NCBI RefSeq assembly: GCF_025499605.1
Contig: NZ_JAFMVC010000006.1
Coordinates: forward strand, 177,258-241,257
Reading direction: 5' to 3'
Length of the DNA stretch: 64,000 bases
Origin: Carboxylicivirga litoralis
GTDB taxonomy: Bacteria; Bacteroidota; Bacteroidia; Bacteroidales; Marinilabiliaceae
In this document: in pieces, positions 36,674 to 46,200 of the stretch
Numbering within the stretch: the stretch's first letter is position 1
Layout of the letters: every line of letters begins with the position of its first letter
Position numbers and translations under genes: made by a program
Notes under the pieces: generated by a model
What the model was told of the DNA's origin: nothing
Seen by the model: the letters and a program-made list of their open reading frames with translations, nothing else
Databases searched by the model: none

Positions 36674-37306
36674 ATGCAAGAAAAGGAAATAAACTGGCCT
36701 GAAATTGATACTTATTTGTTTGATCTTGGAGGAGTGATAGTTGATATCAGTCCAGCTGCAGCCATTGAAGCTTTTAGCCGGCTGGGTTTAAAAAACCTGG
36801 ATGTGCAAATTACACAAGCTCATCACCAAGGACTTTTTAAGCAATATGAACTGGGAGCTATTACTACGGATGAGTTTATTGAACAGATTCAGGAGCTTTT
36901 ACCTCAACGAGTTAAAGACATACAAATAGTTAATGCCTGGAACGAAATGATTGTGGCTTTCCGTAAAGAGCGCATTGAAGTCGTGGAAAAGCTAAAGTGC
37001 CGCTACCCAGTCTATTTATTGAGTAATACCAATGAGTTACACTGTAAGAAATATACGCAAATGGCCGATGGTTATGAAAATGCTGAAAAGCTTTTTACTG
37101 AGGTATTTTATTCGTATAAAATCAAGCAGAGCAAACCAGATTTAGGGGCCTTTAAGAAAGTGGTTGAAGAGACAGGGCTCAACCCTTCGACAACATTGTT
37201 TTTAGATGATTCGCAAATTAACCTGAATGCTGCTGCTAAACTGGGTTTTCAAACACTGTTAATAAGCAAAGAGCAAACAATTGAAAAATTATTTAGCTGG
37301 TTATAG
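36674..37306 (+). CDS. HAD-superfamily phosphatase (YihX-like, HAD-IA)
   Basis: About 210 residues from MQEKEINWPEIDTYLF; 39 further in-frame codons upstream overlap the promoter and are rejected. Motif I is FDLGGVIVD: the nucleophile Asp is followed by Gly at the +2 position, as in YihX-type alpha-D-glucose-1-phosphate phosphatases. Motif II is LLSNTNELH, motif III is the Lys in KQSKPDLGAF, and motif IV is LFLDDSQINL. Cytosolic sugar-phosphatase activity is likely, but the substrate is not determined. The 3' end overlaps the convergent histidine kinase gene by 14 bases. Confidence 0.87.
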   Translation: MQEKEINWPEIDTYLFDLGGVIVDISPAAAIEAFSRLGLKNLDVQITQAHHQGLFKQYELGAITTDEFIEQIQELLPQRVKDIQIVNAWNEMIVAFRKERIEVVEKLKCRYPVYLLSNTNELHCKKYTQMADGYENAEKLFTEVFYSYKIKQSKPDLGAFKKVVEETGLNPSTTLFLDDSQINLNAAAKLGFQTLLISKEQTIEKLFSWL

Positions 37307-38522
37307 GCAGGCGTAATTGAACACAAGTACCTTTGTTTGTTTCACTTTTAATGTTAATTGACCAGTTATGGTGTCTGGCGATGTGTTTAATAATACTTAA
37401 GCCAATTCCCAATCCATTACGTGTTGTTGTTTTTTTATGGCTTTGAAAGTAGCGCGAGAAAAGAAACTCTTGTTCTTGCGCCGTCATTCCAATGCCTTTA
37501 TCAATGACATCAATCACAATTGCATTTTTAAACGTTTTTAGTTTAATGTCGATTTTCTCTTCCGAAAACTTGATTGCATTACGCAACAACTCTCTAATAG
37601 TAAAATCGAAATAATACAAATCAATGTAGGTTGTTAAACCCAGATTGACAGACGCATTATAAAACAGGTTAATTTCTCTTGACTTATATTCATTTCCTAT
37701 CCCACGTATCACATTGTTTAGTTGAATAATAAGTGATTCTATGGTTTGCATTCTGAGTTTCAAGGAAACGCTTTTGGCTTCAAACTCGGAGATAAGCAAA
37801 AGGCTGTCGAGTTTGTTTGTTAGGTCTATTGAATTTTGCCAAATGGTATGCGTAAGCTCACGCGTGTTTTCATTTTCATTTAAAAGTTTGAGTCCCGCAT
37901 CCAGTAAACCAATAATGCCATTTAATGGAGTTCTAATTTCATGATTAATATTGGCCAATAAGGCATGGGTAAAACGTTCTTTGATGCCAATGCCAAGTAT
38001 TTCGCTATTGTAATCATCCAGGATTTCTTTCATTTTGAGGGCATACCTGTCCACTTCGATTTCCAGAGCACTCAGTTTATAATCTTCATTTTCACGTGTA
38101 AACACAACGACCGCACCCATGGCCTGATTATCACACGTAAGACCTTTGTAATAGATGTTATCAAAATTGAACAGATTTTCGATGGTTTTGAATAGCCATT
38201 CCGGAAAAAGCTTTCCAGATAATTCATATAAATTGCTTGGGAATTGTTTGAAGTGTCGCGAGGAATAGATGTGCTTGCGACCATAAGTCGTGTTTTTGAA
38301 ATATTTTCCAACCGGATTTAAACCTAAAATACGAATGAGTTTGTTAAATATCGGCTTATTAATCCCTCCTATACTCTTAACATAACCCGCATCACGCTTT
38401 TCATCAAGTTGAACTATAACAACAATGGAGTGTTTAAGGTGTTCTATTAAAAAAGAATTGAGACTTGAAAATACCTGATTGAGGGTGTTAGCATTTTTTA
38501 TATTGTGATTAGATTGGCTCAT
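37293..38522 (-). CDS. soluble sensor histidine kinase, orphan
   Basis: A 409-residue protein from the ATG at 38522; a GTG two codons upstream is possible. There are no membrane helices. The N-terminal about 170 residues are GAF-like (SIVVIVQLDEKRDAGYV, AMGAVVVFTRENEDYKLS). The H-box is LLANINHEIRTPLNGIIGLLD (His194). HATPase boxes are RELLRNAIKFSEE (N), VIDKGIGMTAQE (G1) and RNGLGIGLSIIKHI (G2). No receiver domain or adjacent response regulator is present, so its partner lies elsewhere. It converges with the HAD gene and diverges from the barrel gene at 38701. Confidence 0.9.
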   Translation of the reverse strand: MSQSNHNIKNANTLNQVFSSLNSFLIEHLKHSIVVIVQLDEKRDAGYVKSIGGINKPIFNKLIRILGLNPVGKYFKNTTYGRKHIYSSRHFKQFPSNLYELSGKLFPEWLFKTIENLFNFDNIYYKGLTCDNQAMGAVVVFTRENEDYKLSALEIEVDRYALKMKEILDDYNSEILGIGIKERFTHALLANINHEIRTPLNGIIGLLDAGLKLLNENENTRELTHTIWQNSIDLTNKLDSLLLISEFEAKSVSLKLRMQTIESLIIQLNNVIRGIGNEYKSREINLFYNASVNLGLTTYIDLYYFDFTIRELLRNAIKFSEEKIDIKLKTFKNAIVIDVIDKGIGMTAQEQEFLFSRYFQSHKKTTTRNGLGIGLSIIKHIARHHNWSINIKSETNKGTCVQLRLPITS

Positions 38523-38700
38523 GAGCACTGAATACGAAAAATAGTTTAGAAGGTTTCATGTTCTAAATGCATCATTAACGATTCCCTCAAGAGGTCTCAA
38601 TATATATCTATTTATATACATTTAGTCAATTAGCCTGGTTGTATCATTTGACATTCTGGATTTATGTAAATATTTTTATTGATAAGACTAAAATCCAGAT

Positions 38701-39531
38701 ATGACTAAATCAACCTTAATCCTTTTATTGGGGCTTTATAGCTTTCAATTTTCAATCCATGCACAATCTCTTGATTATTCAGGACCTGTCAGTTCATCGT
38801 TGGCATTCACCAAAGTTTTTGAAGATTCGCCCTGGGCCAGTCTAAGTAATACAGCTAATCTTTCTGCCTATCAAAACATTTCGGTTGGAGCAGCCTATCA
38901 GATGCGTTTTAATATGGATGAACTCAGCTCTAGGGCCGTAACTCTGGTGCTTCCTTCGCGTGTTGGCACTTTCTCAGGACTGGTTTTTCAGACAGGATAT
39001 TCCAAAAGTAATTATAGCCGATATGCTTTGTCCTATAGTCGCCTATTTGGCGAAAATGTAAAAGCGGGAATGCAATTCAATTATTTATCGCATCAGATTG
39101 AAGCAGCCGATAGAGCCGATGCTTTTTATGCTTCGTTAGGATTGGGATTTACAATTTCAGGGAGTTTTGAACTGGGTGTTTACATTCAAAATCCGGAGCA
39201 AGGCAAAATCAAATACCAAGATGATGAATATGCCTTGCCAACCTTCTTTAATACTGCCATTAAATATTCTATTGCTTCACGTTTTATGTCAGTAGTTGAA
39301 GTCGAAAAGCAATTAGAGCATGACCTGGTTTACAAAGCAGCACTTCAGTTTAGTTTTAAAGACAAGTTGTTTGTTCGAGGTGGTGTTAAAGGTCAGCCTG
39401 TTGAATTGACTTTCGGTGGAGCTTTCCACATTGCAGGTTTAGCCATCGATGTTGGCTTTGCACATCATCAGCAATTGGGCATCACATCGGGTGCTGGTTT
39501 AACGTATTCATTTAAGAAGAAACAAAAATAA
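38701..39531 (+). CDS. predicted outer-membrane beta-barrel protein (PorV/PorQ-like)
   Basis: A 276-residue protein with a signal peptide (LILLLGLYSFQFSIHA-Q). The mature part has about 12-14 amphipathic strands (VTLVLPSRVGTFSGLVFQTGYS, MQFNYLSHQIE, ASLGLGFTISGSFELGVYI and so on). The early segment FEDSPWASLSNTANLSAY resembles PorV/PorQ barrels of Bacteroidota. The C-terminus is strand-like (GAGLTYSFKK). Its stop overlaps the start of the next barrel gene by one base (TAATG), so the two proteins are made together. Function not recognised; a channel or a partner of the large barrel is possible. Confidence 0.75.
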   Translation: MTKSTLILLLGLYSFQFSIHAQSLDYSGPVSSSLAFTKVFEDSPWASLSNTANLSAYQNISVGAAYQMRFNMDELSSRAVTLVLPSRVGTFSGLVFQTGYSKSNYSRYALSYSRLFGENVKAGMQFNYLSHQIEAADRADAFYASLGLGFTISGSFELGVYIQNPEQGKIKYQDDEYALPTFFNTAIKYSIASRFMSVVEVEKQLEHDLVYKAALQFSFKDKLFVRGGVKGQPVELTFGGAFHIAGLAIDVGFAHHQQLGITSGAGLTYSFKKKQK

Positions 39532-41552
39532 TGGTAAAGCGATTGTTATTTACAGTCTGTTTGTGCTGGCCGTTATTGATGTTTGCTCAACAAACTGATG
39601 ATTTGCAAAAAATGATAAGCGACATGCTGGAAACGATGGCCGACCAGCAGCTTGGTAATATAGATTACGAAGAAATGGTTAATGAGCTAATAATGATTAG
39701 TCAGCATCCAATTAACCTAAACGAGGCGAAAAAAGAAGATTTGGAGCAACTGTTTTTCTTAAACGATTATCAGATTGAGAATTTCCTGTATTACCGTTAT
39801 ACCAATGGCGAGCTGCATTCTGTTTATGAACTGCAGGCAGTGGAGCAAATGGATAGCCTGACTATCTCTTACCTTTTGCCATTTGTGGTGGTTGAACCAA
39901 CTGAGCAAAAGAAGAATAACAGGTTCTACGGCAATGTTTTGTCTCGGGTTCAAAGCACGGTGCAAACACCAATTGGCTATAAAGCTATAAATGACACCAC
40001 CCCATCTGCCTATTTGGGTTCGAAAGAGAAATGGCTGGCGCGAGCACGCTTTTACTATGGAGATAAGATTGAGGCTGGCTTCACCTTGGAAAAGGATCAG
40101 GGTGAAAAGGCTTTTCCTAATTATTTCCCGGAAGCAGATTTCACATCGGGATTTGTACGTATCAACAATCCCATAAAATTTATCGATACATGGATTATAG
40201 GAGATTATCGCTTGTCATTTGGGCAGGGTTTAGGTGTTTGGACAGATATGGCCTTTTCAAAATCGACAGAGATAGCTCAATTACGACGGCGTGCGAAAGG
40301 TATCAATTCCTATACATCGGTTAATGAAAGCTCATTTTTAAGAGGAACAGCTGTTAAACTTAATTTTGGCTCTTGGTCGGTGTCGCCCTTTGCTTCGTAC
40401 AAAAAGCGCGATGCATCCTTTGTAAACGATACCCTTAACGAGCTCAGCATCTCATCGCTACAGGAAACGGGTTATCATCGCACTCAAACCGAGTTGGATA
40501 ATCGTTTGGCAATAAATGAAACCGTTTATGGTCTGCAAACAGCCTATCGGCACCATCTGTTTCATTTGGATGCGGGTTATGTCAATTGGTCGATTGATGA
40601 GTCGATAGCGAAAAAAGAACATTTAAAAGATAAATACCGCTTTTCTGGCAATAAGCAGGAAACAGTATGGTTATCCAATGCCTTATTCTTAAATCGCTTA
40701 ACCCTGTTTGGCGAGGTCGCTGTCCAAAATTATACAGATTATGGTATTTACCAGGGATTAACTTACAATCCTGGATTTGATATAGCTGTTTCAGTGGCTT
40801 ATCGTCAATATAGTAAAGGTTACTCGGCCATCCTTTCCAACCCATTTTCTGAATCATCCAGCAGAGGCGGTGAATCTGGTGCGTTTGCATCCATCTGCCT
40901 GAAACCCCTAAGTCGCTTGTCATTAAAAGCCTTTGCCGACGTGTTTTCATACGATTGGTTACGTTATAATGTCTATCGTCCTTCAACGGGATTTGAGTGG
41001 TTTGCTCAAGCCGATTATCATTTAAATAATCATCATTCGGCCTATTTACGCTACAAGTCAACTCAGAAAGAAATCAACACAAGTGAAAGTGTAGTTATGT
41101 ATAAAGTAGTTAATTACCAGAAGGATAATTTGCGATTGTTTTATACTTATAAACCAAGTGATAGATGGCGTTTTCAAACACAGCTTGAGCAAGCTTTTTA
41201 TAAACAAGATGAAACATCAAGCGCCGGTTGGATGGCTTTTCAGGATGTGAGTTTTAAAGCTGCGAAGTTCAGCTTAAGTGCTCGCTATGTGCTTTTTAAT
41301 ATTGAAGATTACAACAGTCGCATCTATGCTTACGAGCCAGATGTGCTGTATGCTTTTACCATTCCGGCTTATATGAATAAAGGCACAAGGGTGCTTTTAA
41401 ACGCCAGCGTTAAGCCTGTTAAAAACCTTCGAATCTGGGCGAGGCTGGCTCATACCAATTATTCCAATTTAGATGAGATAGGCTCAGCTTACCAGCTGAT
41501 AGATGGCAATCAGCTGACAGAATGGAAAGTTCAATTGCAATATTGTTTTTAG
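39531..41552 (+). CDS. helix-hairpin-helix plus large beta-barrel outer-membrane protein
   Basis: A 673-residue protein with a signal peptide (LLFTVCLCWPLLMFA-Q). Residues about 58-118 hold two helix-hairpin-helix-like units (PINLNEAKKEDLEQLFFLN, then GELHSVYELQAVEQMD), similar to ComEA and T2SS GspK modules. From about 130 onward the protein is a long series of barrel strands (YGNVLSRVQSTV, RFYYGDKIEAGFTLEKD, RLSFGQGLGV, ... WKVQLQYCF) ending in an aromatic residue. HhH units bind DNA or act in protein assembly. A DNA-handling outer-membrane role is attractive next to sbcDC but is inference. Translationally coupled to the smaller barrel upstream. Confidence 0.78.
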   Translation: MVKRLLFTVCLCWPLLMFAQQTDDLQKMISDMLETMADQQLGNIDYEEMVNELIMISQHPINLNEAKKEDLEQLFFLNDYQIENFLYYRYTNGELHSVYELQAVEQMDSLTISYLLPFVVVEPTEQKKNNRFYGNVLSRVQSTVQTPIGYKAINDTTPSAYLGSKEKWLARARFYYGDKIEAGFTLEKDQGEKAFPNYFPEADFTSGFVRINNPIKFIDTWIIGDYRLSFGQGLGVWTDMAFSKSTEIAQLRRRAKGINSYTSVNESSFLRGTAVKLNFGSWSVSPFASYKKRDASFVNDTLNELSISSLQETGYHRTQTELDNRLAINETVYGLQTAYRHHLFHLDAGYVNWSIDESIAKKEHLKDKYRFSGNKQETVWLSNALFLNRLTLFGEVAVQNYTDYGIYQGLTYNPGFDIAVSVAYRQYSKGYSAILSNPFSESSSRGGESGAFASICLKPLSRLSLKAFADVFSYDWLRYNVYRPSTGFEWFAQADYHLNNHHSAYLRYKSTQKEINTSESVVMYKVVNYQKDNLRLFYTYKPSDRWRFQTQLEQAFYKQDETSSAGWMAFQDVSFKAAKFSLSARYVLFNIEDYNSRIYAYEPDVLYAFTIPAYMNKGTRVLLNASVKPVKNLRIWARLAHTNYSNLDEIGSAYQLIDGNQLTEWKVQLQYCF

Positions 41553-41627
41553 TAGAATCAACAGCTGTTATACTCAACAAAAAACAAATCATTTGTTATT
41601 TTTACAGTGCTAACAAATCACCTGCAC

Positions 41628-42068
41628 ATGGAAAAGAAAATAACTACAGCAATTGATGCTTTCTACAATGGCAACAATTGCGCACAATCGGTTATAAAAG
41701 CCTACGTTGACGAATTAGATGTGAACGAGCAACAAGCCCTAGATATGGCCCTTGGTTTTGGAGGTGGCATGGGGAAAATGCAAAAAGCTTGTGGCGCGGT
41801 AACTGGAGCTTACATGGTGATTGGACTTCATAATTCAAAGGTGATTGACGACTTTGATAAACGAAAAACGTTAACACCTGAGATGATTCAAACATTTCGC
41901 AAGGAGTTTTGCCAGCGACACCAAACCGATCAGTGTGTTCATTTGTTGGAATGTGATATCAGAACAGATGCCGGCAGGCAGTTTTTCACAGAGCACAAGC
42001 TTAAAGACAGAGTCTGTTCAAAGTGCATTGAATCATCCATCATTATTTTGGAAGAATTATTTAAATAG
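41628..42068 (+). CDS. C_GCAxxG_C_C family redox-type protein
   Basis: A 146-residue protein from the ATG at 41628; an upstream GTG is rejected. The family's Cys pattern is complete: NCAQSV near residue 21, the Gly-rich GFGGGMGKMQKACGAVTGA, CVHLLECD, and a C-terminal VCSKCIESS pair. There is no signal peptide. The family is thought to carry a redox or metal centre and often sits beside oxidoreductases, but its function is unproven. sbcD starts 6 bases after its stop, so it is the first gene of an operon with the SbcDC nuclease, an uncommon association. Confidence 0.88.
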   Translation: MEKKITTAIDAFYNGNNCAQSVIKAYVDELDVNEQQALDMALGFGGGMGKMQKACGAVTGAYMVIGLHNSKVIDDFDKRKTLTPEMIQTFRKEFCQRHQTDQCVHLLECDIRTDAGRQFFTEHKLKDRVCSKCIESSIIILEELFK

Positions 42069-42074
42069 TTGTTA

Positions 42075-43283
42075 ATGAAGATACTTCATACCTCCGATTG
42101 GCACATTGGACAAAAATTGCATGGCCATGATCGCGACGAGGAGTTTCAGTTATTATTTAATTGGTTGCATCAGCAAATTCAGGATGAGGGCATTGACGTG
42201 CTCCTGATTTCAGGTGATGTATTCGACGTTGGTTTTCCTTCGAACAGCGCCCTAAAGCTGTATTACCAGTTTTTAACCTCTTTAATTGGTAGTTCCTGTC
42301 GTCAGGTGATTATTACAGGAGGTAATCACGATTATATTAGCACCCTGGAAGCGCCTGCCGATGTGTTGTCAGCGCTAAATATTCAGGTAATTGGAGGTGC
42401 AAAAGAGACTATCAGTGACGAATTAATTGAGGTATCTATTAATAATGAGCTGCAATGTGTGGTAGCGGCCGTTCCGTTTTTGCGCGATAAAGATATTCGC
42501 GAGATTAATGCCAGTGAATCTTATGAAGAAGCCAAAGACGCTGTTAACAATGGTATCGTAAAACACTACCAGCAATTGGCAGAAGAAGCCGGCAAATATA
42601 CTTGTCCGCTTATCGCAATGGGCCATTTATATGTGCAGGGTGCCAGCCAGTCAGAAAGCGAACGTGATATTCATATTGGTAACCTGGCAGGTCTAAGGGT
42701 GGATTCATTTCCGGACAAATTTGACTATGTGGCATTAGGGCACATTCATCGCCCGCAAAAGTTTAAAGACACCATTCGTTATTCAGGTTCTCCATTGCCT
42801 TTAAGTTTCTCAGAGAGAAAAGATAACAAGCAGGTTATCGTATTATCGGTTGAAGGAAAAAAGATAGTAGATATCCGTGATATTAAAGTGCCAGCCTTCC
42901 GCAAGTTGATCGCTTTTAAAGGTAGTTTTGAAGAGGTTTCGGAGCAGCTAACTAACTATAAAGGCACTTCGGAACTCGAAGACTGGGCTGAGGTGATGAT
43001 TGAAGAGCAGGTTCTGGATACTTCAATCAGAGCTAAGTTTGAAACTTTAATTGAAGATGTTAATAAGACAGATAATCAATTACTTATTACCAAGCCAAGT
43101 TTACGATTTATAAACGATAATCAGTTGGATGATTATGAAGCCGTGAACTCATTGGCAGATTTAAGTATTAATGATGTGTTTGATAATTTATTATCGGCCA
43201 AAAAAGTGCATAATCAAGAAAGCGTATCGGAAACTTTTGCTGAATTAATGGATGATTTCTTTCATCAATCGGAAAACGAATAG
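42075..43283 (+). CDS. sbcD: exonuclease subunit SbcD
   Basis: About 402 residues from the ATG at 42075, with two codons upstream starting TTG rejected. It is the Mre11-type metallophosphoesterase nuclease subunit. All phosphodiesterase motifs are present: HTSDWHIGQ, SGDVFDVG, TGGNHDYIS, MGHLYVQG and ALGHIHRPQ. The SbcD C-terminal capping domain follows (about 280-400). It pairs with SbcC to process hairpins and DNA ends. It ends 3 bases before sbcC, which implies co-expression. Confidence 0.96.
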   Translation: MKILHTSDWHIGQKLHGHDRDEEFQLLFNWLHQQIQDEGIDVLLISGDVFDVGFPSNSALKLYYQFLTSLIGSSCRQVIITGGNHDYISTLEAPADVLSALNIQVIGGAKETISDELIEVSINNELQCVVAAVPFLRDKDIREINASESYEEAKDAVNNGIVKHYQQLAEEAGKYTCPLIAMGHLYVQGASQSESERDIHIGNLAGLRVDSFPDKFDYVALGHIHRPQKFKDTIRYSGSPLPLSFSERKDNKQVIVLSVEGKKIVDIRDIKVPAFRKLIAFKGSFEEVSEQLTNYKGTSELEDWAEVMIEEQVLDTSIRAKFETLIEDVNKTDNQLLITKPSLRFINDNQLDDYEAVNSLADLSINDVFDNLLSAKKVHNQESVSETFAELMDDFFHQSENE

Positions 43284-43286
43284 TAC

Positions 43287-46200
43287 ATGCAATTACTTCA
43301 ACTTCGCATAAAAAACCTGAATTCGCTGAAAGGTGAACACCTGATTGATTTTGAAAAAGGGCCAATTGGCAATACCGGCTTGTTTGCCATCACCGGACCA
43401 ACAGGAGCTGGTAAATCCACCATTTTGGATGCGATTACTCTGGCCTTATACAACCAGACACCGCGCAGTGGTTCAGTATCAAAAAATGACATTGCCCGAC
43501 TGGGAAGTATTATCACTCGCAACACCGATGAAGCCTGGGCACAACTTGATTATCGGGTAAAAAACATTACTTACCGCTCTCAGTGGGGAATTTCGCGCAA
43601 TCGTAATGGTAATCTGCGCGATTACACTTTGGTGCTTTCTAAGCAGGAAGATGATGGGCAGTTTGTAAGTATGGCTGACAAACGAAATGAAGTGCCCAAG
43701 GAAAATGCTAAGTTAATAGGTCTTAACTTCGACCAGTTTTTACGTTCAATTTTGCTGTCACAAGGTGATTTTGCCCGTTTTCTGAAATCGAATGCCAATG
43801 AGCGAGGAGAATTGCTGGAGAAAATTACAGGGACAGAGATCTATCGTCAATTGGGGCGTGCTTGCTATGAGCGGCGCGGCAAAGAGGTAAAAGAACTGGA
43901 GTATTTAAAAATACAGTTGGAAGGGATTGAGATACTTAGTGAAGAACAGCGACAAGCGGCAGAAAATGAGTTGGAGACTTTAAAAAAATGCAATAAAAAG
44001 CGCGAGGATGATTTAGGTAAATTCAGAAAGCAATTACAAAAAATTCAGGAATACAATCAATTAACAGCTTCAATTGAAGAAAAGAAAAAACACCTGGCTC
44101 AGCTAAACAATGAATTAGAGGCGTTTAAAACGAAGCAAATCAGCCTCGAAAAGCATCAGGAAATAGTACCACTAAAAGCTGAAATACTTGCTGTTGAACA
44201 GAGAGAAAAAAACATTAAAGAGAAGCAGAAAGAAAAAACAGACAAGAGTATTAAATTACATTCTGAGAAGGAGATACAGGATGCAACTAAAGTTCAACTT
44301 AAGTCACTAAAACTGGAAAGTGATGTTTTTGATAAAAAGCAACAAGAAACACAATTGCTTATTAAACAAGTCCGTGTTTTAGATTCGGAGATACAGGTTG
44401 TTCAAAATAGTTATCAATCACTTGAGAAGCAGAACAAAACTATTGGCCAACAAATTGATGAGCTGCATCTGGAAATTAAGAAGCAGGAAACTCTTTTGAG
44501 TTCAAAAGAAAAAGAAATAACAAGCATTACCACTTTTCTTGAGAAAAATAGCCGCATAGCTAATGCCGGTGACCAATTGCCACTCCTTGAGCAACAACTT
44601 CAAACAATAACTCATCGTGCTGAGCTGGTAAACAATAGCATCAATTCGGTGGAATCGGCACAAACCCGAACGGCATTGCAAGAAACTTCAGAGGAGGCTG
44701 TGCGTTTGACACTTGTACAAAAGGTGGTGGAACAAAGTGAACGCTTTATTCAGGACCAAAAAAACATTTTGCCCAAAGAGCTCCCTGGTATTGAGACACT
44801 AAAAGAAGACGCTAAAAAACTTCAGCAAAAGAGCCAGGCTTTTGAACGCATGTTGGATGTCTGTAGAGAAAAACAAAGAGTTTGGGCCGAAAAAGAAAGC
44901 TTAACTAAAGAGTTAGATATAAGCTCTAATAACATTGCAATAAAGGAGAAAGAGTTAAATAAGATTGGTCAAGCCTTAGAGATTAATCAAAAACGCCTTG
45001 ACGAACTTAATGCCCGACACGAACGTGAATTACTGGAGGCTAAGTATGAAGATGCACGTCGGCTTTTAAAGCCCGATGAAGCTTGTCCCCTATGTGGTTC
45101 TCATCAACATCCGTATATTGATAATTACCAATCAACAAAGAGTGAGACAGATGAGGCTCTTAAGAAAACCAATGCTCAGCATCGCGAACTGCAGAATAAA
45201 GAAAAACTATTTGGTGAACAGCTGTCGGTTCTAAAAACAACAGTTGTAAATTACACAAAACAATTAGCTGTATGTGATAATAAATTAGGTGATTACACTA
45301 ATTTAATTCAACAAGTAATTGATAATTATTCGTTGGGCTTAAATGAGGTTACCGAGGAAATAGTAAAAGACTCCAGGGAGTCGCATTTGAATGATTTTAA
45401 GAAACTGGAGCAACAAATAACGACCATTGAACGCCTGGAGAAGGCAATTGCAAGAAACAAAGAATATACCATGCTGGCCAATGATTTGAAAGCATTGGTA
45501 AAGTTGCAAAATCAGGTGACAGATAAACTTGCCGGATTTGGATTTAACGCCGGAATGCCTTTGAGTGAAAGCATCGAAAACCTTAGAAAGAGCTATTCTT
45601 TGTATGCTAAAAAGAAAGAGCAGTTGCAGCTGGAGGAAAAAGAACTATCGGCACAATCAACTGCCTGGAAAGAAAAAGGAAAACAATTACAAGAGCATAT
45701 ACAAAACTTTGCTAGGCAAAGTAATGAGTTGAATGAAGTCAAGCAAGTTCTTGTAAAGCAAAAAGATAAACGCCATAAATTATTCGGAGACCGTGTGCCT
45801 GAAGAAGTTGAACAGGCCTTAAATAAACAACAAAGCCAACTGGATGAAGCTCGCAAGCTGTTGGAGGTTAATCTGGAAAAGTCAACTGTTCTGTTCAAGA
45901 CCTTGGAAGAACGTTTATTCGACTTGGAAAAGGAATTAAAAGAAGAGCAGCAAAATTTGTTACAGCAAAGCCACCAACTCAATGAAAAATTAAAACAAAG
46001 AGGATTAGCCTCTATAAAGGATGTCCTCTCTTTATTGTTGACAGATGATGAGGCAAGACGCATACAGCAGCAACAAGAAGCTTTTGTTAAGACTTCTACC
46101 GAATTAAACCATTCTTTAAAAGAGCAAAATGAAAAGCTGAGCCAAATAAAAGCAGCCGTTGAAAACAACCGACTCACCGAGCCTGAATTAAAGGAGCTTA

